From Endozoicomonadaceae bacterium (GTDB lineage: Bacteria > Pseudomonadota > Gammaproteobacteria > Pseudomonadales > Endozoicomonadaceae), in contig JAGLCE010000052.1 of assembly GCA_023146365.1 (NCBI GenBank), positions 1 through 18,110 on the forward strand: a stretch of 18,110 nucleotides of DNA, written 5' to 3'. Below are positions 1 through 6,746 of the stretch, piece by piece (position 1 is the stretch's first letter; every line of letters begins with the position of its first letter). The notes beneath the pieces are model-generated. The model was not told the origin of the DNA. It saw only the letters and a program-made list of their open reading frames with translations, and did no database searches. The position numbers and the translations under genes were made by a program.

Positions 1-134
1 TACACAATCTAATTTACAGTCTCGCAAAAGCACTAGGTCATATTACACCTACCCAATCCCTAAAAGACTGGGCGATAAAATATCCTGAAATATTCACTAA
101 ACGCGTTTATAATCAGGCGAGACCCGACAGGTAG
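1..134 (+). CDS. C-terminal tail of a transposase (partial, enters from the left edge)
   Basis: A reading frame with codons starting at base 3 is open from the left edge to a TAG at 132-134. It encodes about 43 residues that look like real protein and resemble the tail of an rve-type (DDE integrase fold) transposase: a His-Asn-Leu stretch, then GHITPTQSLKDWAIKYPEIF and a basic end KRVYNQARPDR. The TPxQxLKDW...PEIF...KRVYN pattern is what I associate with IS3/IS481-like transposases. The catalytic core would lie left of the window, so intactness cannot be judged. Its last 22 bases overlap the 3' end of the convergent OrfA-like gene. Coding nature is fairly secure; the exact IS family is inference. 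Confidence 0.55.
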   Translation, partial: HNLIYSLAKALGHITPTQSLKDWAIKYPEIFTKRVYNQARPDR

Positions 135-631
135 AGACTGCAGACAAACCATACCATGACGGCCACTCCCATCATCAAAAATGCTATAAAACGTAATCCA
201 GTTTTCTCTGACTGGATAGGACTGATCACATCTATCGTCCTGCTTTCTGTTATCCTTGGGCGGCCATAGCAGACTCTTGTTATTTGCTGTCTGGATTTAC
301 CCGCTGACGCTAAGCCCTCAAGGAAGTCCTCTTTCCAGCGTTTGATTTGATCTGGATACAGCCCTTTTTTCCGACAATATTCACTGAACGTATGTTCATT
401 CATCGAGGCCGTTTCGACCACCGCTGAAAACTTTGCTTGTGGTGACCACTCTTCGGTTTGTTTTCCACTGCCAGACACAAGCTTTCCTCGTTGCTTAGCT
501 TGGTTGCGCCAATTGTAGAGGGTGAGCTCTGATATTCCTTCTTCCTTTGCGAAGTGGGGTGCTGACTGACTGTTTGGGGGTAGCATCTTTCGTAGTACAG
601 CAGTCTTACGCTCTTCTGAATAACGGGGCAT
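113..631 (-). CDS. OrfA-like IS transposase with a foreign hydrophobic C-terminus (172 aa)
   Basis: Residues 1 to about 115 look like an IS3-type OrfA DNA-binding subunit with two helix-turn-helix-like repeats. The first contains YSEERKTAVLRKML...EEGISELTLYNWRNQAK, the second WSPQAKFSAVVETASMNE...YCRKKGLYPDQIKRWKEDF. OrfA proteins of this kind normally continue into a Lys/Glu-rich leucine-zipper helix. Here, after about residue 116 (GKSRQQ), the sequence changes to ITRVCYGRPRI and ends in a strongly hydrophobic segment around residues 145-170. No OrfB follows on the - strand. The start has a purine-rich GGAAAGAGAAA ahead of the ATG. I read it as a truncated IS copy that runs into neighbouring DNA. 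A functional chimera is possible but less likely. Family is fairly sure; activity is doubtful. Confidence 0.6.
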   Translation of the reverse strand: MPRYSEERKTAVLRKMLPPNSQSAPHFAKEEGISELTLYNWRNQAKQRGKLVSGSGKQTEEWSPQAKFSAVVETASMNEHTFSEYCRKKGLYPDQIKRWKEDFLEGLASAGKSRQQITRVCYGRPRITESRTIDVISPIQSEKTGLRFIAFLMMGVAVMVWFVCSLYLSGLA

Positions 632-681
632 GGATTTCTCTTTCCGCCCACGGCTCTCTATAAATTAACTCGTTACCGAGA

Positions 682-706
682 GGCGACGACTATCCGACAC
701 TGGGGG
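682..706 (-). repeat. Candidate IS end upstream of the OrfA-like gene
   Basis: This 25-base stretch about 50 bases upstream of the OrfA-like start matches 16223-16248 at about 21 of 26 positions. On the + strand the shared core reads GACRACTATCC(T)GACAC followed by a G run. Its place just outside the transposase gene and its recurrence 15.5 kb away suggest the terminal inverted repeat region of one IS type. The partner end of this copy was not found in the window. Confidence 0.35.
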
Positions 707-772
707 GTATCAAGAGCAAACGAAAAAATGGTGGGTGGTGCGAAAACTACATGATGAAAGTGCTTGGACTGA

Positions 773-1420
773 TTAATACATGATCATGTTTTTTTCCCCA
801 GTGGAGGACAGAGTCTTGTTATAATTATAGGTATTTTTATTCATATAAAACTCATCATCGATAAGTAATTTAATCTTTTTCATCTGATGTAATTCATCCA
901 AAAAACACCTCGGATCACGGGCTATCCTAACACCTGTGACCACGCCTGTCGGAATAAAAAGACAAAATGACATTATCGTTACAGGGGGGAAGAGAAATGC
1001 GGCTAAAAACAAAGCGGTTACCCTCATACTACATCGATCCTCAAAATAGACTATATTAGTAATCATTTTTAAAATGATGGCATGAGCACATAAGATAAAT
1101 CCTACTCCGACGACCACGCATACAGGCACTGTTACAAAAACCAGTAGCATGCCAGAAAAAACCGATAATATCTTTCGAGCGATGGATAATATCTTTCGAG
1201 CGATGAATAATATCTTTCGAACGATGGATATCTTTCGATCGGTGATTGATTCGTTTGCCGGCTCATCATCATAACCATTAAGCTCAGATTCAGGTATATA
1301 TTTACCAGATACACCTTCTAACATCTGAATTCTATCTTGATAAGTTTTATTTTTTTTATTTGGATATATTATTTCATACACCGCGTTAGTTACCGTACGT
1401 AAACTATCATAGTAATTCAT
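773..1420 (-). CDS. Hypothetical membrane protein with internal heptad repeats (215 aa)
   Basis: I do not recognise this protein. I chose the ATG at 1420 because AGAGAA lies about 10 bases upstream and a plausible promoter (1459-1486) would start transcription near 1452. The frame could extend to 1495, but that ATG has no ribosome binding site and lies upstream of the promoter. Residues 1-60 are polar. Residues 63-87 contain a basic-hydrophobic heptad repeat (KISIVRK, ILFIARK, ILSIARK, ILSVFSG) encoded by a 21-bp tandem repeat. Two hydrophobic segments, about residues 88-118 and 133-165, should cross the membrane. The C-terminal 50 residues are polar and charged. The gene is clearly more AT-rich than folM-folE and sits beside IS debris, so acquisition by transfer is likely. 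Being an effector or an inner-membrane protein are both open. Confidence 0.6.
   Translation of the reverse strand: MNYYDSLRTVTNAVYEIIYPNKKNKTYQDRIQMLEGVSGKYIPESELNGYDDEPANESITDRKISIVRKILFIARKILSIARKILSVFSGMLLVFVTVPVCVVVGVGFILCAHAIILKMITNIVYFEDRCSMRVTALFLAAFLFPPVTIMSFCLFIPTGVVTGVRIARDPRCFLDELHQMKKIKLLIDDEFYMNKNTYNYNKTLSSTGEKNMIMY
1164..1244. repeat. 21-bp tandem repeat, about 3.9 copies, inside the membrane-protein gene
   Basis: Two units at 1164-1184 and 1185-1205 are identical. The third (1206-1226) has two changes. The fourth (1227-1244) lacks three bases and has further substitutions near its end. The unit core is ATATCTTTCGAGCGATG. Because 21 is a multiple of three, copy changes stay in frame and add or remove seven residues in the coded protein. 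Confidence 0.9.
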
Positions 1421-1458
1421 GAATATTAATTCTCTGGAGTAATAATGAAACCGTATTA

Positions 1459-1486
1459 AATATAATTTACGATCAATACGAATCAA
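1459..1486 (-). promoter_or_regulatory. Candidate sigma-70 promoter for the 773-1420 gene
   Basis: On the - strand, TTGATT (1481-1486) and TATATT (1459-1464, one mismatch to TATAAT) are separated by 16 bases. Transcription would begin near 1452 and give a leader of about 30 bases before the ATG at 1420. This agrees with that start and argues against the upstream ATG at 1495. Confidence 0.4.
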
Positions 1487-1496
1487 ACGACACATC

Positions 1497-1525
1497 GTTA
1501 GACAATCTATTATTTGTTAGACAAT
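1497..1525. repeat. Paired 10-bp direct repeats just upstream of the promoter
   Basis: GTTAGACAAT occurs at 1497-1506 and again, identical, at 1516-1525, a spacing of 19 bases. On the - strand both copies lie directly upstream of the -35 box at 1481-1486, where an activator or repressor could bind on roughly the same face of the helix. No regulator is identified. Confidence 0.4.
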
Positions 1526-1912
1526 TATTTTTAGAAATAGTTATAATTTATCATTTTTTTTATTATTGATTAATACTAGCCACTAGCATTTTGCTTAATT
1601 AAAGCAGGTATTCATGTTACGCCATCAGACTGAAGATTAAGTGATGTCGATATATTATCGCCGTGCTGCATCAAAAGTGAGACTACTTAAACTTTTACAC
1701 GTCCATACCAATAAATCAGACGCCTATCATAAGTCGGTATAAAATCCCTTTCAGACCTTCGATAACGTTTTTTAGCACCGAGAAACCGTATCACAGGCGA
1801 CAACCTTTGTCAAGAAATTACTAGAGCATAAATCAATATGACTGTGGTACACTCCCTCTCCTTCACAATTCGACAATAACAACGACATCGCACCAAATAT
1901 GATGATGGCAAA

Positions 1913-2674
1913 ATGGCAGAATTTTCTCACTCTCCCGTGCTAATCACAGGAGGAACCCAACGCATTGGCCTCTACAATGCTCAGGCATTAAGGCGTGATG
2001 GCTACTCAGTCATCATCTCCTACCGGAATGAGAGTAATGAACTGGAGGCATTACAACGCAACGGCGTTCGCACTATAAAAGCGAACTTCTCCAGCAATGA
2101 AAATATACTGGCGTTCATTGCCCGAATTGAACAGGAAACTGGTAGCCTGAGAGCCATCATCCATAATGCGTCAGAGTTCACATCCGATCCAGCCCTCCCC
2201 TTGGATACCAACACCCTGACTTCACTCTTTCAAGTCCATATGATGGCTCCGTGGCTGATCAACCGAGGCTTACAGCATTTGCTCAATCACTGTGATAGCG
2301 GCACTGCTGATATTATTCACATGACAGATCACAACACCCATCATGGCAGTGCGACACATGCAGCTTATTCAGCCACCAAGGCTGGGCTTGAAAGCATGAC
2401 CTCCTCCATGGCTCGCCTGTTCGCTCCGACCATCAAGGTTAATGCTATAGCCCCCTACCTGATCATTATGAACGACCAAGATCGGGCAGCAGCAAAATCC
2501 GGTTGTTTGCGAGTCCCTCCCATGGGGCTCGCACCCGGTGAATCAGTCATATACCAGACCGTCCGCTTTCTGCTCGACAACCATTATATGACCGGCGCCA
2601 CCCTCCCTATTGATGGAGGCATAAGTCTGACCCAGCTCCCGCTTCCGTCCACCAATCACACGGATTCAAAATGA
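1913..2674 (+). CDS. folM: FolM-type dihydromonapterin/dihydrofolate reductase (SDR family)
   Basis: A cytoplasmic short-chain dehydrogenase that reduces dihydromonapterin to tetrahydromonapterin with NADPH and has weaker dihydrofolate reductase activity in E. coli. The N-terminal nucleotide-binding motif is unusual for SDRs but typical of FolM: ITGGTQRIGL at residues 11-20, with HNAS at 84-87. The catalytic pair is in YSATK (Tyr152, Lys156). The C-terminal half keeps the FolM pattern VNAIAPYLI...N and the final GATLPIDGG. At 253 residues it is slightly longer than the 240-residue E. coli protein, mostly through its tail. No strong ribosome binding site is visible; nearby upstream ATGs are out of frame, so 1913 is the only sensible start. 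The stop overlaps the folE start by four bases (ATGA). The pairing with folE supports pterin reduction, possibly as cofactor for an aromatic amino acid hydroxylase. Confidence 0.88.
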   Translation: MAEFSHSPVLITGGTQRIGLYNAQALRRDGYSVIISYRNESNELEALQRNGVRTIKANFSSNENILAFIARIEQETGSLRAIIHNASEFTSDPALPLDTNTLTSLFQVHMMAPWLINRGLQHLLNHCDSGTADIIHMTDHNTHHGSATHAAYSATKAGLESMTSSMARLFAPTIKVNAIAPYLIIMNDQDRAAAKSGCLRVPPMGLAPGESVIYQTVRFLLDNHYMTGATLPIDGGISLTQLPLPSTNHTDSK

Positions 2675-3222
2675 TTGACAACCTGACCGAACACTACCGC
2701 AGCATTATCCACTCCTTGGGCGAAAATCTCGAACGAGACGGCCTGAAAAACACGCCACAACGCGCAGCCAAAGCCATGAAATTCCTGACCCGTGGCTATC
2801 ATCAGGAGCTGAGTGAGCTCATTAACGGCGCCGTGTTTAAATCCCACAATGACGAAATGATAGTCATTAAGGATATCGAACTCTACTCCCTATGCGAGCA
2901 CCATCTACTCCCTTTCATTGGCAAATGTCATATCGCTTACCTGCCCAAAGGAGAAGTGCTGGGTCTATCCAAATTCGCCCGCATTGTCGATATGTTTTCC
3001 CGTCGGCTACAAATTCAGGAGAACCTGACGCAGCAAATTGCCGAGGCTGTCATGGAAGCGACCAGCGCACTTGACGTCGCGACAGTGATTGAAGCCAAAC
3101 ACCTCTGCATGATGATGCGTGGCGTGGAAAAACAGAATTCATCCATGACATCTTCCGTGATGTTGGGAAAGTTTCGTAACAACCCGTCAACGAGAGAGGA
3201 GTTCTTGCGCCACATTAGCTAA
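2671..3222 (+). CDS. folE: GTP cyclohydrolase I
   Basis: Converts GTP to 7,8-dihydroneopterin triphosphate, the first step towards folate and tetrahydromonapterin. The protein is 183 residues, a normal bacterial length. Zinc and catalytic residues are all present: SLCEHHLLPF gives Cys75, His77 and His78, and HLCMMMRG gives His144 and Cys146. Cys75, His78 and Cys146 correspond to the zinc ligands of the family. The GLSKFARIVDMFSRRLQ and QENLT blocks are characteristic. The N-terminal helix region (residues 1-45) carries the usual TPQRAAKAM motif. Its ATG overlaps the folM stop, so the two are probably translationally coupled. The gene ends 82 bases from the convergent tdh stop, with no obvious intrinsic terminator between them. 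Confidence 0.95.
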   Translation: MIDNLTEHYRSIIHSLGENLERDGLKNTPQRAAKAMKFLTRGYHQELSELINGAVFKSHNDEMIVIKDIELYSLCEHHLLPFIGKCHIAYLPKGEVLGLSKFARIVDMFSRRLQIQENLTQQIAEAVMEATSALDVATVIEAKHLCMMMRGVEKQNSSMTSSVMLGKFRNNPSTREEFLRHIS

Positions 3223-3304
3223 AAACCATAACCGAGCATGCAACAGTCAACACCAAACGCTCAAGCCCCATTGATGAATCAGATATCATTTTATGGAAAG
3301 GATG

Positions 3305-4336
3305 CTACGGTGACTGCCAATCAAGAATAACCTTCCCAGATTGACCACTGTCCATCACTTTAAACGCTTTCTGATAATCATCAATGGGGAAGTGATGGGT
3401 AATGACCGGCTGGATATCCAGCCCAGACTGCAACATCGTCACCATTTTGTACCAAGTTTCGAACATCTCACGACCGTAAATCCCTTTAATCACCAGCCCT
3501 TTAAAAATCATCTGATTCCAGTCAATAACCGTATCGCTAGAAGGAATACCCAGCAGCGAAACCTGGCCGCCATGGTTCATGTTTTTCAGCATCTGCTCAA
3601 ATGCAGTGCTATTGCCGGACATTTCCAGCCCAACATCAAATCCTTCCGTCATGCCCAGCTCTGTCATGACGCCAACCAAGGACTCATTGGTCACATTGAT
3701 CGCACGGGTCGCACCAATGCGTCGAGCTAGTTCGAGCCGGTGTTCATTCACATCCGTTATAACCACATACCGAGCACCCACATGACGGGCGATTGCAACA
3801 GCCATGATACCAATGGGGCCGGCACCGGTAATCAAGACATCTTCTCCCACCATATCAAACGACAATGCGGCATGGACTGCATTGCCGTACGGATCAAAGA
3901 TAGAAGCCAGATCATCACTAATATCATCAGGAATAAGGAAAGCGTTGACTGCGGGTATACAGAGATACTCTGCAAAAGCTCCCTGCCGATTCACACCCAC
4001 ACCTTGGGTGTTTCGACAAAGATGTAGCTTCCCGGCACGACAGTTCCGACAGTAGCCACAAACCAAATGACCTTCACCAGACACTCTGTCACCTTTGCTG
4101 AAACCGCAAACGCCCTCGCCCATATCGACGATATTACCAATAAATTCATGCCCCGTGGTCAGCCCCAGCGGCACCGTTTTCTGTGACCACTCATCCCAGT
4201 TGTAAATGTGAATATCTGTACCGCAGATCGCTGTCTTGCGGATTTTTATCAGTACATCGTTATAGCCCATTTTTGGCATCGGCTTGTCATCCATCCAGAT
4301 GCCTACTTCCGGTTTGAGTTTTGCCAGTGTTTTCAT
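3305..4336 (-). CDS. tdh: L-threonine 3-dehydrogenase
   Basis: A zinc-dependent NAD+ dehydrogenase that oxidises L-threonine to 2-amino-3-ketobutyrate, the substrate of the adjacent Kbl. The 343-residue product is collinear with E. coli Tdh. Catalytic zinc ligands are Cys38, His63 and Glu64; structural zinc cysteines are 93, 96, 99 and 107, all at the E. coli positions. The Rossmann fold begins with TGAGPIGIM around residues 170-178, and the tail keeps KGIYGREMFETWYKM and GQSGKVIL. The ATG at 4336 follows AGGTG with a six-base gap and matches the family start (MKTLAKLKPEVGIW). A GTG three codons upstream is in frame but overlaps the ribosome binding site. It lies 31 bases downstream of kbl, in one likely operon. 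Confidence 0.95.
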   Translation of the reverse strand: MKTLAKLKPEVGIWMDDKPMPKMGYNDVLIKIRKTAICGTDIHIYNWDEWSQKTVPLGLTTGHEFIGNIVDMGEGVCGFSKGDRVSGEGHLVCGYCRNCRAGKLHLCRNTQGVGVNRQGAFAEYLCIPAVNAFLIPDDISDDLASIFDPYGNAVHAALSFDMVGEDVLITGAGPIGIMAVAIARHVGARYVVITDVNEHRLELARRIGATRAINVTNESLVGVMTELGMTEGFDVGLEMSGNSTAFEQMLKNMNHGGQVSLLGIPSSDTVIDWNQMIFKGLVIKGIYGREMFETWYKMVTMLQSGLDIQPVITHHFPIDDYQKAFKVMDSGQSGKVILDWQSP

Positions 4337-4367
4337 TGCTAGCACCTGTAATGAATGCGTCTACGGT

Positions 4368-5564
4368 TTAAGAAATCAAGCCTAATTCACGCCCGACCTT
4401 GGCAAAAACGGCCACTGCTTTATCTATATGTTCACGCTCATGGGCTGCCGACATCTGTGTTCTAATACGAGCACTGCCATCAGGCACGACTGGAAAGGAG
4501 AAGCTAATAACATAAATACCTTCTTCAAGCATTCTGTCGGCAAAGCGTTTTGCTAATGCAGCATCACCAATCATGACCGGAACGATAGGATGATCCTTAC
4601 CTGTCAGCGTAAAACCAAGTGCTTCCATTTGGCTACGGAAATAGCGACTGTTATCATTGATTTTTTGGCGCAGATCATCACCAGCATCCAGCATGTCGAG
4701 CACTCGGATGGAAGCCGCTGCAATCACCGGACAGAGGGTATTGGAAAACAGATAAGGACGAGAACGGTTTCGCAGCCAGTCAACGAGTGATGCCCGACCA
4801 CTCACATAACCGCCCGAAGCACCACCCAGCGCCTTGCCCAAGGTGCCGGTCAGAATATCGACCCGCCCTATTACATCATGGTATTCATGGGTGCCTCGAC
4901 CATGGTCACCAATAAAACCGGTGGCATGACAATCATCCACCATGACCATCGCGCCATAGTGGTCAGCCAGATCGCAAATGCCACGAAGGTTGGCAATGAT
5001 GCCATCCATAGAAAACACACCATCCGTGGCAATCAGTTTGTGCCGAGCACCATTGGCATCCGCTTCCTTCAGGCAGGCTTCCAGCTTCGCCATATCATTA
5101 TTAGCATAACGGTAACGCTGCGCTTTGCTCAGACGAATACCATCAATAATACTGGCATGGTTCAAAGCATCACTAATAATAGCGTCTTCCGACCCTAACA
5201 AGGTTTCAAACAGACCACCATTGGCATCAAAACAGGAGGAGTAGAGGATGGTATCCTCCATGCTGAGAAAATTCGATAGTCGTTGCTCAAGCTGCTTATG
5301 AATCGCATGGGTACCACAGATAAAACGGACAGATGCCATTCCGTATCCATATTTATCTAATGCGATTTTACCTGCTTCAATCAGCTCCGGCGCATTCGCC
5401 AATCCCAAGTAATTATTGGCACAGAGATTGATAACCTCAGCACCACTGCTTACCTTGATCTCAGCTTGCTGCTGTGAAATGATAATTCGCTCTTCCTTGT
5501 AAAGCCCCTTATGCTTCAATTCATCCAGTTGAGTGGCTAGCTGGCTGTAAAACGCATCGCTCAT
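4368..5564 (-). CDS. kbl: 2-amino-3-ketobutyrate CoA ligase (glycine C-acetyltransferase)
   Basis: A pyridoxal-phosphate enzyme that cleaves 2-amino-3-ketobutyrate with CoA to glycine and acetyl-CoA, completing threonine breakdown started by Tdh. The 398-residue length equals that of the E. coli enzyme. The PLP lysine is Lys244 in TGTLGKALGGASGGY. Other alpha-oxoamine synthase features are NNYLGLA near residue 50, DALNHASIIDG at about 132-142, TDGVFSMDG at about 180-188 and VDDCHATGF at about 209-217. A GGCAGGG sits a few bases ahead of the ATG. It is the first gene of the kbl-tdh operon; the long intergenic region upstream should hold its promoter, which I could not assign confidently. Confidence 0.95.
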   Translation of the reverse strand: MSDAFYSQLATQLDELKHKGLYKEERIIISQQQAEIKVSSGAEVINLCANNYLGLANAPELIEAGKIALDKYGYGMASVRFICGTHAIHKQLEQRLSNFLSMEDTILYSSCFDANGGLFETLLGSEDAIISDALNHASIIDGIRLSKAQRYRYANNDMAKLEACLKEADANGARHKLIATDGVFSMDGIIANLRGICDLADHYGAMVMVDDCHATGFIGDHGRGTHEYHDVIGRVDILTGTLGKALGGASGGYVSGRASLVDWLRNRSRPYLFSNTLCPVIAAASIRVLDMLDAGDDLRQKINDNSRYFRSQMEALGFTLTGKDHPIVPVMIGDAALAKRFADRMLEEGIYVISFSFPVVPDGSARIRTQMSAAHEREHIDKAVAVFAKVGRELGLIS

Positions 5565-5910
5565 AGACCCTGCCTTTTATAAGAACACCCATTCTCATAG
5601 TGCATTAATACATCATTTAATAAAAACAGATAAAATGAGTAGATCTAATCATTATGATAAACACTACCACTTCATCTCTATCATGAAACTGCCAGTCAGA
5701 CGGTCGCTTGAAAAGTATTGCCTAGAATTCAATCTCTTCAGTGTCGTTTACGAAAACGCATAGCACTTACCGAAGGAGTGCCAGATCACCTTTTTCAAAC
5801 CGTATTCACACTGAGATTTCCTAGACTTCAATCGTAACGAAGTAGTCAAAATCACCCACACAGAGGCAAAGCCTAGCAGAAAACAGTTGCGAACCAGCAT
5901 AGCCTCCTAA

Positions 5911-6180
5911 GCCTACAGGATAAGATCGAACGTTTAAAGAACAGCGTCAGGTTCAGTTCAGCTTGAATCATCAAGCATACGACTCCAGAGTGAGTTTAAA
6001 ACAGACTTAAACATGGAGCACCTGCCTTCCGGAACGTTTGATACTAACGACATAATGATATGTCTGAGAGCGTTAGCCTATAACATCCTACGCTACATCC
6101 TGAATCCATGACTTTGCATGTATCAAAAATGGCGGGGACTCTTATAACACAAGGACCGCAAGGATTGTAACATGAGACAT
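5911..6180 (+). pseudogene. IS1380-like transposase C-terminal fragment, frameshifted
   Basis: From 5911 to the TGA at 6109-6111 one frame encodes about 66 residues. They include FKTDLNMEHLPSGTFDTND followed, about ten residues on, by ALAYNILRYI. This matches the end of IS1380/IS4-like DDE transposases, where a conserved LP-G-F-N segment precedes a L-AYN helix. A +1-type shift then continues in another frame with KMAGTLITQGPQGL, resembling the basic tail that normally follows, up to about 6180. The upstream frame is closed by TAA at 5908-5910 and no start or catalytic core was found. It is a decayed transposase. The family is inferred from motif memory rather than from a search. Confidence 0.5.
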
Positions 6181-6370
6181 TATCATTTAGAAACTCACTC
6201 AGGTGGTGAATTTATTAATAACCAACTTAACCTCTACACGCCTTTGATAACAAGGCCTACAGGCATATTAACCATCAATGAAATCACGCATTCAGATATA
6301 TGAGCCAAAGCCGATTTCTTGCTTAACCAGACTCCTCAGTACAGCATTCGACAAAGAGGTAGCCATTAAA

Positions 6371-6404
6371 AACCGTCATGCAAAAGCTGATTTTCATGGC
6401 GGTT
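6371..6404. repeat. Imperfect inverted repeat (hairpin)
   Basis: Left arm AACCGTCATG plus AAAA pairs with TTTT plus CATGGCGGTT around a GCTGA loop. This gives 14 pairs with one T-G wobble and one bulged C at 6381. No T run follows on either strand, so it is not an ordinary intrinsic terminator. A small mobile-repeat remnant or RNA hairpin is possible. Confidence 0.55.
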
Positions 6405-6746
6405 CGCGTCATATTTTCAGGCAATTCAGACAAGCTACTGACTGATAGATGGCATGGCTACTTTTCCAAGACCCCTACCACCATTTGTTTAAATCTCTAA
6501 ACGGTGTATTCACCGAAAACCCATAGGAATTCAATCTCCATCAAACATAACGCAATTCTTACTTATGTTTAAAATAGTTTGAATCTTTTATCAATATCGC
6601 TGTCCAACATTCAGTTAGTCAAGACAATCAAGTAAGGCAATGGCACACTTAGTTAGGTAGGTAGGTTATTAATTTTTTTTTGTCGACCACAATATATAGT
6701 TTATCAAATAACCCACACACACTGATATTAACAAAATGGAACAATT

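Larger units (their letters stand above)
1421..1912. other. Intergenic region between the membrane-protein gene and folM
   Basis: Apart from the promoter and direct repeats described separately, this AT-rich stretch shows no convincing coding frame or RNA gene. It should hold the folM promoter. A TATAAAA at 1738-1744 lacks a recognisable -35 box at normal spacing. A TTGTCA at 1807-1812 and a TACACT at 1848-1853 do not pair at normal spacing either, so I assign no start site. Confidence 0.5.
5565..6746. other. Long intergenic region with IS remnants and degenerate repeats
   Basis: No intact gene is visible across about 1.2 kb. It contains an IS1380-like transposase fragment (5911 to about 6180), three degenerate copies of a GTATT...CTAG...TTCAATC element (5715-5734, 5802-5833, 6506-6536) and an imperfect hairpin (6371-6404). 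A three-copy TAGG run lies near 6654-6665. The last 80 bases, with a TATAGT at 6695-6700, probably hold the promoter of the 695-residue gene, but no good -35 box pairs with it. Confidence 0.5.

Noticed and set aside
1421..1495. A 25-residue longer form of the membrane protein starting at 1495
   Set aside because: No ribosome binding site, and the likely promoter lies within this stretch, so it would not be transcribed.
3341..4055. Several + strand open frames antisense to tdh
   Set aside because: All overlap a complete, strongly conserved tdh and show low-quality protein composition.
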